A stretch of DNA of 64,000 bases from an uncultured Acidobacteriia bacterium (GCA_903881085.1 CAIRSA010000035.1:1-64000), one strand, 5' to 3'. Shown: positions 24,939 through 34,027, counted from the stretch's first letter. Notes: generated from the sequence alone by a model not told the origin. Numbers and translations: made by a program.

Positions 24939-27407
24939 TTGAATTTCAAGCCTCTAAGCTTGTTTTGCTTGCTAGCAACGATTGGCTTTGCCGCCCTGGC
25001 CCAGACGCCGGCGGCCAACAAAATTTCCCCGCAAGCGGCGGAGTTCTTCGAAGCGAAGATCCGGCCTGTGCTTGCCAAAAGCTGTTATCCCTGCCATTCC
25101 AGCGCCAACAAAGCGACCATGGGTGGGCTGTCTCTGGAAACGCGCGAGAGCGTGTTGAAGGGCGGCGCAACCGGTCCAGCTCTGGTGCCTGGCGACATTA
25201 CTAAGAGCGCACTGGTGAAGGCCGTCCGTTATGAAGGGCGCAAGATGCCGCCCTCCGCACAGTTGCCTGCCAGCGTCATCGCCGATATCGAAAAATGGGT
25301 GGAGATGGGTGCGCCGGATCCGCGCGTTTCGGTCGCTTCGACCTGGAAGCCTGGCGTTGTCGACATCGAAAAAGGCCGCAAATACTGGGCGTTTCAGCAG
25401 CCGGCGAAGCCTGCCGTGCCGGCGGTGAAGAACCCGAAGTGGTCCGCCCAGCCAATTGACCGGTTGATTTTGGCCAATCTCGAAGCCAAGCATCTGACGC
25501 CAGTGGCCGATGCCGATAAAGCGACGTGGCTGCGCCGCGTGACTTACGATCTGACCGGCCTGCCGCCGACCGTCGAGGAACTGAATGACTTTTTGAAAGA
25601 TACAAGCAAGAATGCGGACGCGAAGCTGGTGGACCGTTTGCTCGCTTCCGAACGCTTCGGCGAGCGCTGGGGACGGCACTGGCTGGACGTGGCGCGGTAT
25701 GCAGAGTCCGTCGGGCGCGGCCGCAACTACGCGTTTCCGTTTGCGTGGCGCTATCGTGATTACGTCATCGATTCGTTCAATCACGACAAACCGTTCGACC
25801 AGTTTATTAAGGAACAGATCGCGGGCGATCTGCTGCCTGCGTCGAATGAGAAGCAGCACAACGAACAGTTGATCGGCACCGCGTTTCTGTCGCTCGGCTC
25901 GCATGACCTGCTGGAGAATAATCCGGCAGTGTTCCGCATGGACGTTGTGGATGAACAGGTGCATGCGACGACGCGGTCCTTCCTGGCGACCACCGTCGGC
26001 TGTGCGCGATGCCACGATCACAAGTTCGACCCGATCCCGACCACCGATTACTACGCGATGGCGGGCATCTTCAAGAGCACCGATATGCTCTCCGGCCTGC
26101 AACGGCGGCCTCGCGACAACTTCAGCTACTTCAATATGGACCTGCTGGCGAAGCTCAGCTATGGTCCTGGTGAACAGGCTCCGGAGCATTTGAAGACTCC
26201 CGAAGAACGCAAAAAATGGGAAGAGTTAAACACCGAATTGAAAGAGTTGCTGGCGGTCGGTCCGAAGCGCGGAAAGCAACTGGCTGCGAAGAAGCCTCTG
26301 CTGACCGGCGTGAAACTGCGCGAGACCACGCGGCCGATTCTGAACGAGATCGACAAGTTCCCGCTGCCGATGGATCTGGCAATGGGCGTGCGCGACTCCA
26401 AGCAGATCGCCGATTGCGAAGTGCACATTCGCGGCGAAGTGAAAGACTTGGGGCCGGTAGTGCCACGCGGTTTTGTGCAAGTGGAGACGCTGCCGGGTGA
26501 GAAGATCGAAATCCCCGAAGGCCAAAGCGGCCGCCTGCAATTGGCGGAGTGGATTGCGCGCAAGCAGAATCCCATCACCGCGCGCGTTGCTGTGAACAGG
26601 ATCTGGGAACATCTGTTTGGGCGCGGCATTGTGCCCACGGTGGACAATTTCGGCAAGATGGGCGAGCAGCCGAGCAATCAGGCGCTGCTGGATTATCTGG
26701 CAGTGCGGTTTGTGGAACAGGGCTGGTCGACAAAGAAGATGATCCGCGAGATCGTGCTGAGCCGGGCCTATCATTTGAGCTCAGCGAACAATGCGGCGGA
26801 CTTCAAGACCGATCCGGACAACGTGGCGCTGTGGCGCATGAACCGGCAGCGGCTGGAAGTGGAAGCGATCCGCGATTCGCTGTTGCAGGTGGGCGGCAAG
26901 CTCGACTTGCAGCGGCCGGAAGCGTCGCCGGTGCTGGGCTACAAGCGCGGCTCGGACATCGGGCGCGTGCAGGCGAAGGGCATGAAGCGCGGCGAAGGGC
27001 CGGGCGATTTTGCCTTCGATACGAACAAGCGCACGGTTTATGTGCCGATTGTTCGCAATCAGCTTTCGCCGATGTTCGAAGTGTTCGACTTCCCCGAACC
27101 GAGCGAAACCAAGGGCCGCCGCGATGTGACCACTGTGCCAACGCAGGCGCTGTTCCTGATGAACAGTCCGTTTGTGATGGCCCAGGCGAAGAACGCGGCC
27201 ACGCGATTGATGGACCTGATGATGAAGACCGATGATGCGCGCATTCAGCGCGTGTATCTGGAGACGTTGGGACGCGCGCCATCCGTGATGGAATTGAAGA
27301 AGGCCAATGAGTATTTGAAAGCCCAGACCGGCGCCGAGCCGCTGGTGATGTGGGGCCGTTTCTATCAGGCGATGTTTGAGAGTGCGGAATTCCGGTATAG
27401 AAGCTAG
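24939..27407 (+). CDS. PSCyt1/DUF1549/DUF1553 protein
   Basis: 822 residues from a TTG start with GGAGGAG-like signal upstream and a signal peptide (LFCLLATIGFAALAQ). Domain order: planctomycete cytochrome-like PSCyt1 with CYPCH at 49-53 (EAKIRPVLAKSCYPCHS); a PPSAQLPASVIADIEKWVEMG segment split by a short linker; DUF1549 (LRRVTYDLTGLPPTVEELND, RWGRHWLDVARYAES, VGCARCHDHKFDPIPTTDYY); then DUF1553 (RVAVNRIWEHLFGRGIV, TQALFLMNSPFVMAQAKN). This is the longer, haem-domain-containing form of the gene at 11749. It is followed by its DUF1501 partner 13 bases downstream. Confidence 0.93.
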   Translation: MNFKPLSLFCLLATIGFAALAQTPAANKISPQAAEFFEAKIRPVLAKSCYPCHSSANKATMGGLSLETRESVLKGGATGPALVPGDITKSALVKAVRYEGRKMPPSAQLPASVIADIEKWVEMGAPDPRVSVASTWKPGVVDIEKGRKYWAFQQPAKPAVPAVKNPKWSAQPIDRLILANLEAKHLTPVADADKATWLRRVTYDLTGLPPTVEELNDFLKDTSKNADAKLVDRLLASERFGERWGRHWLDVARYAESVGRGRNYAFPFAWRYRDYVIDSFNHDKPFDQFIKEQIAGDLLPASNEKQHNEQLIGTAFLSLGSHDLLENNPAVFRMDVVDEQVHATTRSFLATTVGCARCHDHKFDPIPTTDYYAMAGIFKSTDMLSGLQRRPRDNFSYFNMDLLAKLSYGPGEQAPEHLKTPEERKKWEELNTELKELLAVGPKRGKQLAAKKPLLTGVKLRETTRPILNEIDKFPLPMDLAMGVRDSKQIADCEVHIRGEVKDLGPVVPRGFVQVETLPGEKIEIPEGQSGRLQLAEWIARKQNPITARVAVNRIWEHLFGRGIVPTVDNFGKMGEQPSNQALLDYLAVRFVEQGWSTKKMIREIVLSRAYHLSSANNAADFKTDPDNVALWRMNRQRLEVEAIRDSLLQVGGKLDLQRPEASPVLGYKRGSDIGRVQAKGMKRGEGPGDFAFDTNKRTVYVPIVRNQLSPMFEVFDFPEPSETKGRRDVTTVPTQALFLMNSPFVMAQAKNAATRLMDLMMKTDDARIQRVYLETLGRAPSVMELKKANEYLKAQTGAEPLVMWGRFYQAMFESAEFRYRS

Positions 27408-27420
27408 CGAGGACAGTGCG

Positions 27421-28743
27421 ATGAACAGACGTGAACTTTTAAAATCATTATCCTGTGGATTTGGTTATCTCGGCCTCGCTGGCCTGGCTGCGCAAGAGGC
27501 TTCGGCCGCGGCAGTGAATCCGCTAGCCGTGCGCGCGCCGCACTTCCCGGCCAAGGCGAAGCGCGTGATCATGCTGTATATGCAGGGCGCGCCGAGCCAG
27601 TACGAAACCTTCGACTATAATCCAGAGTTGATCGCGGCGGCGGAAAAGAGCAAGGTGATGGCTCCGGCTTTCAAGTTCAATGCGTGCGGGCAAAGCGGAC
27701 TGCGCATCTCGGAACTGTTCCCGAGCCTTTCCAAACACGCTGACGATCTGTGCCTGATCAATAGCATGACCACGGATTCGCCGGCCCATCCGACGGCGAC
27801 CATCCAGTTGCATACCGGCACATTCACCTTCGTTCGGCCGTCAATGGGCGCGTGGGTGACCTATGGACTAGGCAGCGAGAATCAGGATCTGCCGGGCTTT
27901 ATCACCATCAACCCGGCTGGACAGGGTGGCACGCAGAACTACGGGTCGGCGTTCCTGCCGGCGTCGTATCAGGGCACGCCGTATGCGACGCGTTCTGGCA
28001 AGTTGCCGAACGTGGCGAACACGGTGACCGGCAAGGATGACCAGCGCAAGCAGATCGATCTGGTGCAGTCCATGAACAGCGACTTCCTGCACAAGGCGCA
28101 GACCGACCCTGAGTTGGAAGGCGTGATTCAGAGCTACGAGATGGCCTTCCGCATGCAGAGTTCAGTGCCAGGGGTCCTCGACATTAAAAGTGAAACGGAA
28201 GCTACTCGGGCAATGTATGGCATCGGCAAGCCGGGCGTGGCAGGCGACTTTGCGACGCAGTGTCTGTTGGCGCGGCGCATGGCCGAAGCCGGCGTGCGGT
28301 TCATTGAAGTTTCGCATCCGGGCTGGGACCATCACAACAATCTGCGGCAGCGGATCACGCAGACGACGAAAGAGATCGATCAGCCGATCGCAGCGCTAAT
28401 GACCGATCTGAAGCAGCGCGGTTTGTTGCAGGACACGCTGGTCGTCTGGGGCGGGGAGTTCGGCCGCACCACCACCGGCCAGGATGGCGACGGTCGCAAC
28501 CACAACAATCGCGGATTTACGATGTGGATGGCGGGCGGCGGCATCAAGGGCGGCATGCGTTTCGGCGAGACCGATGCGATGACTGGCTCGGCCGTTACGA
28601 ACAAGGTGCACATGCATGATCTGCATGCGACGATTTTGAATCAGTTGGGTCTGGATCATACCAAGCTGACGTATCGCTATGCCGGACGGGATTTCCGGCT
28701 GACCGACGTTCACGGCAACGTGGTTAAAGATATCATTGCGTAG
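27421..28743 (+). CDS. DUF1501 domain protein
   Basis: 440 residues from ATG 27421 (GAGGA upstream). Leader MNRRELLKSLSCGFGYLGLA is twin-arginine-like (N-R-R-E-L-L), as in its counterpart at 13907. Family blocks: VIMLYMQGAPSQYETFDYNP, LCLINSMTTDSPAHPTA, RFIEVSHPGWDHHNNL, VVWGGEFGRTTTGQDGDGRN, and HDLHATILNQLGLDHTKLTY. It is co-transcribed with the DUF1549/DUF1553 gene. Probable periplasmic metal-binding protein; the reaction is unknown. Confidence 0.93.
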   Translation: MNRRELLKSLSCGFGYLGLAGLAAQEASAAAVNPLAVRAPHFPAKAKRVIMLYMQGAPSQYETFDYNPELIAAAEKSKVMAPAFKFNACGQSGLRISELFPSLSKHADDLCLINSMTTDSPAHPTATIQLHTGTFTFVRPSMGAWVTYGLGSENQDLPGFITINPAGQGGTQNYGSAFLPASYQGTPYATRSGKLPNVANTVTGKDDQRKQIDLVQSMNSDFLHKAQTDPELEGVIQSYEMAFRMQSSVPGVLDIKSETEATRAMYGIGKPGVAGDFATQCLLARRMAEAGVRFIEVSHPGWDHHNNLRQRITQTTKEIDQPIAALMTDLKQRGLLQDTLVVWGGEFGRTTTGQDGDGRNHNNRGFTMWMAGGGIKGGMRFGETDAMTGSAVTNKVHMHDLHATILNQLGLDHTKLTYRYAGRDFRLTDVHGNVVKDIIA

Positions 28744-28775
28744 TGCATTGGTCAGAACGAAAAGGGCAGCCGAAT

Positions 28776-28807
28776 CCACCTTCGCCAAGGCTACGGCGGA
28801 CAAGTCG
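28776..28807 (+). repeat. 32-bp interspersed repeat, inverted partner at 31060
   Basis: Contains CCTTCGCCAAGGCTACGGCG and is the exact reverse complement of 31060-31091 over 32 bases. Translated it yields FAKATADK, a peptide seen in many unrelated annotations because this repeat is widespread. It lies just after the DUF1501 stop. Confidence 0.9.
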
Positions 28808-28810
28808 GCC

Positions 28811-28877
28811 GCCCCACCCTTGCAAAACAACGTGTTCGTGGGTGGCCCAGGCGATTCGCCTGTGCAAATACTAACTT
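28811..28877 (+). repeat. 67-bp palindrome-bearing repeat, copy 1
   Basis: Begins GCCCCACCCTT, ends AATACTAACTT and contains the palindrome CAGGCGATTCGCCTG. A related copy is at 43871-43938; the outer blocks match closely and the central 20 bases differ, as in a hairpin with a variable loop (CACCC/GGGTGG). Confidence 0.8.
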
Positions 28878-28953
28878 GTAAGACTGTCCCGCGAATGGGT
28901 AAATTACAACAGCAAGCAACCGTTTCCCCAAACTGTTCGTACAATAGTAGGTG

Positions 28954-29784
28954 ATGGCAAGATTGCGTAAGTTCTTCGTCGCCGGTGTACTGGTTTTGGG
29001 TGTGTACGGCGTGCTGCGCGCGCAGAAGCCGTTTCAGGAATGGCCCGCGATCGAATACGAGGACTTCGCCCTCCCCGCCGATTACATGAACAAGACCGAG
29101 TGGACGCGGGCGCGCTTGCGATATCCGGACACCTACGGATATCCGGACCGCATGCCCCGTTATCGCACCGGACGGCTGTTTCCCGGGCGTTGGACGCAGG
29201 ATTATCCCCGTTCCGATCGCCACTTGCTGGCGGGCGTGCGGCGTCTTACGCGCATCGATACGCGTTCCGTAGAGCAGGTGGTAGACCTGGATGGTTCCGA
29301 CGATATCTACAACTGGCCGGTAGCATATGCGGTTGAGGTCGGGCATTGGTTGTTGCCCGACGAACAGGCGAAGCAACTGAGGGAGTACCTGCTGCGCGGC
29401 GGCTTTTTGATGGTGGATGATTTCCATGGGACCGAGGAGTGGGAGGTTTTCATGGACAGCATGAAGCGAGTGTTCCCCGACCGCGAGGTTGTAGATCTCG
29501 ATAAGAAAGACCCCATCTTCCATACGCTCTACGATCTTGACGATAAGTTTCAAGTGCCCGGAGCGCAGTTCCTGGAAACAGGGATCACCTACGAGTTCGG
29601 CGGCAAGGAGCCGAATTGGCGGGGTATCTACGATGATCGCGGGCGCATCATGGTGGCCATCTGCCACAACATGGACCTTGGCGATGCCTGGGAGCACTCC
29701 GACAATCCGCAGTATCCGGAGAAGTACGCGGCGCTGGCGTATCGCATTGCGATGAACTACTTTGTATACGATCTGACGCATTGA
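28954..29784 (+). CDS. DUF4159 domain protein, exported
   Basis: 276 residues from ATG 28954 (AGTAGG just upstream). An N-terminal hydrophobic segment (FFVAGVLVLGVYGVLRA) suggests a signal peptide or anchor. DUF4159 is recognisable by MYNWPVAYAVEVGHWLLPDE-like text here written NWPVAYAVEVGHWLLPDE, the block REYLLRGGFLMVDDFHG, MKRVFPDREVVDL, and the late CHNMDLGDAWEHSDNPQYPE with the alanine-rich end. The domain has a glutamine-amidotransferase-like fold in other annotations; function unknown. Its neighbours are the DUF1501 gene and a secreted protein. Confidence 0.88.
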   Translation: MARLRKFFVAGVLVLGVYGVLRAQKPFQEWPAIEYEDFALPADYMNKTEWTRARLRYPDTYGYPDRMPRYRTGRLFPGRWTQDYPRSDRHLLAGVRRLTRIDTRSVEQVVDLDGSDDIYNWPVAYAVEVGHWLLPDEQAKQLREYLLRGGFLMVDDFHGTEEWEVFMDSMKRVFPDREVVDLDKKDPIFHTLYDLDDKFQVPGAQFLETGITYEFGGKEPNWRGIYDDRGRIMVAICHNMDLGDAWEHSDNPQYPEKYAALAYRIAMNYFVYDLTH

Positions 29785-29866
29785 ATCTGGGGTGCCTCGG
29801 GAAGTGCTGGCGCAAACAATCGGGTGTATAATTTTCTACGGAGACTCCGGACCGGACGAAATCCTT

Positions 29867-31057
29867 ATGCCCCATTCCCAGCTTCCCTGCGTTTCTTGGA
29901 GCAAGACGCGTAATTCCGCCGCGGCCGCTCTAATGGCCATCATCTTTGCCTGTGTGCCGCTCGCGCATGCGCAGCCCCGTCCAGCCTCCGGCAACGCCAA
30001 GGGTCCGGTCGTCGCAGGGGAGAAGCTGTCGCCCCGAGCGATTCAGGACACCACGCAACGGCTCCCCTTCGGTGTAATGGCGGTGCCAGCCAGTTGGAAC
30101 TTCGATGGCCGCCTGAATTGGAACTATGGGCACGTCGAACTGCCCGTCATCTTCTCCTGCCGTGCCCAAAATCCGGCCAACGAAGAGGCCGTCTACAGTT
30201 ATCCACAGGAAGCCTACTACGAATTGAATCCTCCCGATCGCATGACTCCAATCGGTCAGAATGCCTTGGGATACACGCATCTGGCTCCCATGCCGCCCAT
30301 GCAAATGCTGGCCCGCTTTATTCAGCGAACGCGCCGCGATGTCGCAGGCTTGAAGTTTGTGGGGTATAAGGATCTCCCCGGGCTTCCCAAGGCGATGAAG
30401 GTGGATCAATACAAGCAGGACAAGCCTCCCATGGGGCTCGGGATCAAGGTGAGCTACACGCTGAACGGAAGGCCCGTGGAAGAGGAGTTTTACGCGGTGA
30501 GCATCCACAACACGGTCCCCTACAATGGACCACAGGGCCGAACCTATCAGATCTACTGGGGCACCGTGGCACTGTTCAGCTTCCGTGCGCCTGCCGGTAC
30601 CCTCGATCAACGTCGCCCGGTTTTTGCAGCCATCGTGAAGTCCTTCAGGCCGAACCCGGCGTGGCAGGCGCGCTACCAGGCCGTGCAGCAATATCTGAAT
30701 GAAGAGTTCACTCGCAACCTGCAGAAAGGCTACACTCAGATTGCGGCCGCGGCGGCGCTCAGCCGGCAGATCAGCGCCAATAACGACGCGATGATCGCCA
30801 ATATCGACCGTCAACTGGCCCAGTCGCGCACCTCTTCGTCGTCAGGCGGCGGCCGCAGTTCCAGCGCCAAATTCGACGATTACATTCGCGGCGTGGATAC
30901 GCTCGACGATCCTTATTACGGTACAACACAGCTCTCCAACCGCAACCAGTTCCATTGGACTGACGGCTTCGGCACCTACCGCAGCTCGAATGACGCGAAC
31001 TACAATCCGAATCAGTCCGAAGTTGGCAACTGGACCCCGATGACGCCTACTCGCTGA
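29867..31057 (+). CDS. Secreted protein of unknown function
   Basis: 396 residues from ATG 29867; a TATAAT at 29827-29832 could be its own -10. Signal peptide AALMAIIFACVPLAHA. The mature protein begins with a beta-rich region (LPFGVMAVPASWNFDGRLNW, EEAVYSYPQEAYYELNPPDR, GIKVSYTLNGRPVEEEFYAV) and continues into a helical part (YLNEEFTRNLQKGYTQIAAA), a Ser/Gly-rich linker near residue 320, then DDYIRGVDTLDDPYYGTTQL and a C-terminal NQFHWTDGFGTYRSSNDANY typical of peptidoglycan-region or spore-coat-like secreted proteins. No family name can be given with confidence. The 32-bp repeat follows the stop. Confidence 0.75.
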   Translation: MPHSQLPCVSWSKTRNSAAAALMAIIFACVPLAHAQPRPASGNAKGPVVAGEKLSPRAIQDTTQRLPFGVMAVPASWNFDGRLNWNYGHVELPVIFSCRAQNPANEEAVYSYPQEAYYELNPPDRMTPIGQNALGYTHLAPMPPMQMLARFIQRTRRDVAGLKFVGYKDLPGLPKAMKVDQYKQDKPPMGLGIKVSYTLNGRPVEEEFYAVSIHNTVPYNGPQGRTYQIYWGTVALFSFRAPAGTLDQRRPVFAAIVKSFRPNPAWQARYQAVQQYLNEEFTRNLQKGYTQIAAAAALSRQISANNDAMIANIDRQLAQSRTSSSSGGGRSSSAKFDDYIRGVDTLDDPYYGTTQLSNRNQFHWTDGFGTYRSSNDANYNPNQSEVGNWTPMTPTR

Positions 31058-31059
31058 GG

Positions 31060-31091
31060 CGACTTGTCCGCCGTAGCCTTGGCGAAGGTGG
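31060..31091 (-). repeat. 32-bp interspersed repeat, inverted copy
   Basis: Exact reverse complement of 28776-28807. It begins two bases after the stop of the secreted-protein gene and ends 17 bases before the stop of the HNH gene, so it sits between convergent genes. With its partner it brackets 2.3 kb containing the DUF4159 gene and the secreted-protein gene. Confidence 0.9.
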
Positions 31092-31108
31092 CTCCGTCTG
31101 TCCAAATA

Positions 31109-32122
31109 CTATTGGACGCCGACGCACAGTTTCCGAAACAATTTCAGAATCTCCTCCCGAACCCCTGGGTCCTGCTCCGCACCCAGCCTTCTTGCAAGCA
31201 ACTCCCCAACTACATCGCCTTGAACCTGATTCTGCAAAACGACCAGCGCCCACCCGTAGCTTTCCAGCTGTCGTAGATCCTGTCTGGCCGGGGCCTTCCC
31301 ACGCTGCCTTAAATTGAGGATTTCCGCCACCTGCTCACGCATGTCGTCCCACAAGTGCCCTGCCAAGTCCTCTGCTTCTTCTTCCGGAGTGGGCAACACC
31401 TGCCTGAGTTCAAGGAGCACGAAGCGCGCAATGAAACTGTGCTCGTAGTGGCGCATGGCCAGCCTGCGCACTTCTTTCCAGTTGCCCAGTTCCGCAGTTC
31501 GCACCGCCTTTTCATACGCCGCCGACCGCCGCCTTCGCACCACCGCATCCATGTTCAAATTGAAGAAGTCAATCACGTCCTCAATCCGGCTCTCGTCGCT
31601 CGCGTCCAATCCCGGCGCCGGAAGTAGCTTGCAAGTAGGGTCATTCCACTCCAGATGGAACCATTTCTCGACTGGCGCATCTTTCACAGGGTCCAACAGC
31701 ACGCGCTCCTCTTGAGGGAGTCGCTCCCGCGTCTCATAGGTTATGCGCGTTGCGTTCGCCAGCAATGGAAATTTTTTGCTCTTTCGTTTTTGATTGCACG
31801 CTGGGCAGCCAAAGAAGTAGTTGGAAGCCTCATAGGCTAGCCACCAATAGCCTGGGGTGTCGTCCTCCCCGTATACGGCTCCCTTCGGACGGAAGTGCTC
31901 CACATCTAACGTCCGCTCTTCTAACCCGCAGTACGCGCAAACATGACCCTGCATGGCATGCAGCAAACCGCGCACGTCCGGCTTGTTCCAGTGATCTTCG
32001 AATTTGTCGGGAACGGTGCCCTCCGCAGAGTAGGCGGCCCGGTGAGCATTCCGCTTTTCCCCCCCGACTCCCGATTCCACAAGCGTAGGTATGGGATAGT
32101 CCGGTCTCGACAAGCTCCTCAT
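31109..32122 (-). CDS. PtuB-like HNH endonuclease (Septu-type; TIGR02646-like)
   Basis: 337 residues. The N-terminal half carries an HNH/zinc core: VCAYCGLEER (Cys62, Cys65), LDVEHFRPKG (Asp73, His76), YEASNYFFGCPACNQKRKSK (Cys106, Cys109, Asn110) followed by FPL. This matches the HNH proteins placed next to an ATPase in Septu loci and some retrons, which cut nucleic acid when the system is triggered. The C-terminal 200 residues are helical. It starts 11 bases after the stop of the TIR-ATPase gene, so the two are co-expressed, in the ptuA-ptuB order. Confidence 0.85.
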   Translation of the reverse strand: MRSLSRPDYPIPTLVESGVGGEKRNAHRAAYSAEGTVPDKFEDHWNKPDVRGLLHAMQGHVCAYCGLEERTLDVEHFRPKGAVYGEDDTPGYWWLAYEASNYFFGCPACNQKRKSKKFPLLANATRITYETRERLPQEERVLLDPVKDAPVEKWFHLEWNDPTCKLLPAPGLDASDESRIEDVIDFFNLNMDAVVRRRRSAAYEKAVRTAELGNWKEVRRLAMRHYEHSFIARFVLLELRQVLPTPEEEAEDLAGHLWDDMREQVAEILNLRQRGKAPARQDLRQLESYGWALVVLQNQVQGDVVGELLARRLGAEQDPGVREEILKLFRKLCVGVQ

Positions 32123-32133
32123 AATTGCGGATC

Positions 32134-33852
32134 CTAACCCTTTAACGACTTCAGGATATTCTGGAACTCCGAAACTTGCTTGTGGGCATCCGCGGATCCT
32201 GAGGTTGGCGTAGTGCGCATCAATTCAGCTATCGCGGTGCGTTTGGTCTCGTTCTGGCCTGATTGTTGAAGGATCTGCTCCATCGCGGTACCCGTTGGAC
32301 GAGTCATCATCAGCCAATTGTAGATCTCGTCACTCGAGAAATTCAGGATCTGCCGATCCAGACGCCGCACGTTCCCTTCCGCATCCCGATCGAGCGCGAT
32401 GATTTCGTTCAAGTCGAAATTCGCCAGCACCAAGGGGGAATGTGTAGTCACAATCCATTGCACCTTCGGTAGGGCCTTCCGCAGCCGTGGAACCAGCGCG
32501 CGTTGCAATCCTGGATGCAAGTGCAAGTCGATTTCATCGATCAACACGATCGCCTCGATCTCGCCTGGATCCCCACAGGCCGCAAGCTCCGGTCGCCGCG
32601 CGCACCAGGTGGCACACAAATCTGCCAGCCAGGCTGCCGAAGAGCGGAAGCCATCTGGAAGATCGAATGCTTCGATCTTGTCCTTCGCCGAGACCCCAAA
32701 ACGCACCACTGAGGAGCCGGTCTGTGGTTCCACCGTAAGCTCATCCTCGAAGACTGCTTGTAGCAAGCGCTGGAAGAGCGGCAGTAAATTCGGGTTCCGT
32801 CGCCGATCGGTGAGAAGCACCTCAGCCCCAGCCAACTGCGCCAGTGGACGAAAGAAGCCAATCACCTCCTGTACAGGTACGCTCAAGGTTTTGAATGGTG
32901 ATTCCGTCTCCTCCCCCAGGTTCCGAGTCGCCCCGTAGCCCAGCACAATCGCCGATTCCGCTGCCGACGGCGAGTTCGTCTTCAGCCCACCCTTTTCGTC
33001 AATCTGAACCGAGTACGACAGGTTCTTCCTCTCTCCGAGAGAAGCCGTCACCGTTATCGATGTACGCTCTGTCGGAGGCATGTTCGCCCTGCGCATTCGC
33101 GCTAGCAACCCGCCGCCGAGTTCCTTCCCCAAATCGCCCAGTAGAGCAATTGAAATCGCTTGGAGGATGCTCGACTTTCCCGCACCATTAATACCCGCGA
33201 TGCACGACCAGTTGCCGCTCAGGGTGGATACTTCCCGCATCGGCGGATGCACACCAAAATGAAGGTCCAGTTCCTCAAAGCAGCGAAAGTTTTCTACTTG
33301 GAGCCGTTCGACCACGACTGTCTCGTGAGACGCGGAAGCCCTGCCTGTAGACTTTGCGCTGTTGGTCTCCACCGCTGTGCGAATGCTCAGAGCAAGCTGC
33401 TGCATGGTTTTCCGCGCTTGAAGAGAATCAAATGAATCGAAACGCAGATTCCTCCAGTCAACCCACTGCCGTTTTTTAAGCTCCGATGTCAACTCATCCT
33501 TGCTGGTATCTGAAAGCGCATCGACATAATGGATCGGGAAAATCGCGCCACGACCCTCATTCTCCCGAGCCAAAAACGTCTTCAACTCCTCTCGCGCGTA
33601 CATACTCTTCAAATAGCTTGGAGTAATGATCGGAACCAGGAAATCGGATTGGTCCAGCGCCGCCTGCAAGACTGTCGCCCACTTATCCCCAACTTTTAGT
33701 GCGGTCTTGTCGAGAAAAATCGTTGCCGGCTCTCCCAACTGGATGCGCAGTTCCTTTTCCAGCCTGCGCGCGAACTCCTCGACAAACCCATCTGCGTTGT
33801 CGGCGCGCGAATAGCTGATAAAAACCTGCGATGTGGGTGAACTGGTCACCAC
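32134..33852 (-). CDS. TIR-domain-fused PtuA-like AAA ATPase
   Basis: 572 residues from GTG 33852. Residues 8-160 are a TIR domain: QVFISYSRADNADGFVEEFA start, the ATIFLDKTALKVGDKW loop (43-58), and SMYAREELKTF with the candidate catalytic Glu at 88/89. Residues about 180-570 are an SMC/OLD-like ABC ATPase as in PtuA: AGINGAGKSSIL Walker A (219-230), a signature-like LPDGFRSSAAWLADL (398-412), AIVLIDEIDLHLHP Walker B (434-447) and VTTHSPLVLA with the switch histidine (468-477). PtuA normally lacks an N-terminal TIR; the fusion adds a probable NAD-consuming effector or a signal-responsive sensor to a Septu-like pair. Followed by the HNH gene. Confidence 0.9.
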   Translation of the reverse strand: MVTSSPTSQVFISYSRADNADGFVEEFARRLEKELRIQLGEPATIFLDKTALKVGDKWATVLQAALDQSDFLVPIITPSYLKSMYAREELKTFLARENEGRGAIFPIHYVDALSDTSKDELTSELKKRQWVDWRNLRFDSFDSLQARKTMQQLALSIRTAVETNSAKSTGRASASHETVVVERLQVENFRCFEELDLHFGVHPPMREVSTLSGNWSCIAGINGAGKSSILQAISIALLGDLGKELGGGLLARMRRANMPPTERTSITVTASLGERKNLSYSVQIDEKGGLKTNSPSAAESAIVLGYGATRNLGEETESPFKTLSVPVQEVIGFFRPLAQLAGAEVLLTDRRRNPNLLPLFQRLLQAVFEDELTVEPQTGSSVVRFGVSAKDKIEAFDLPDGFRSSAAWLADLCATWCARRPELAACGDPGEIEAIVLIDEIDLHLHPGLQRALVPRLRKALPKVQWIVTTHSPLVLANFDLNEIIALDRDAEGNVRRLDRQILNFSSDEIYNWLMMTRPTGTAMEQILQQSGQNETKRTAIAELMRTTPTSGSADAHKQVSEFQNILKSLKG

Positions 33853-34027
33853 TTAAGCGTACCAGAGCAATTTTCCGGCTGTAAATAGAGTTGTGGTTGA
33901 TAGTAGACCGGAAAGCGGGCCAAGGCCGGCAGTTTGGGACCTACTTGCGAATTTCGCTCAACTCCTGTTCTAGCCTTACACGCGGTGAATCGTCCACGCG
34001 CAGCCCCGCCGTCTTAACGAAATTCTA

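Noticed and set aside
24972-26189. Long minus-strand open frame (405 codons)
   Set aside because: Antisense to a clear DUF1549/DUF1553 gene with conserved blocks; GC-rich codons leave the opposite strand open by chance.
28396-29781. Long minus-strand open frame (461 codons)
   Set aside because: Runs antisense to the DUF1501 and DUF4159 genes and across their intergenic repeats; no recognisable protein pattern.
31109-33852. Retron interpretation of the HNH-ATPase pair
   Set aside because: Some retrons carry similar ATPase-HNH pairs, but no reverse transcriptase and no msr-msd-like structure was found beside these genes.
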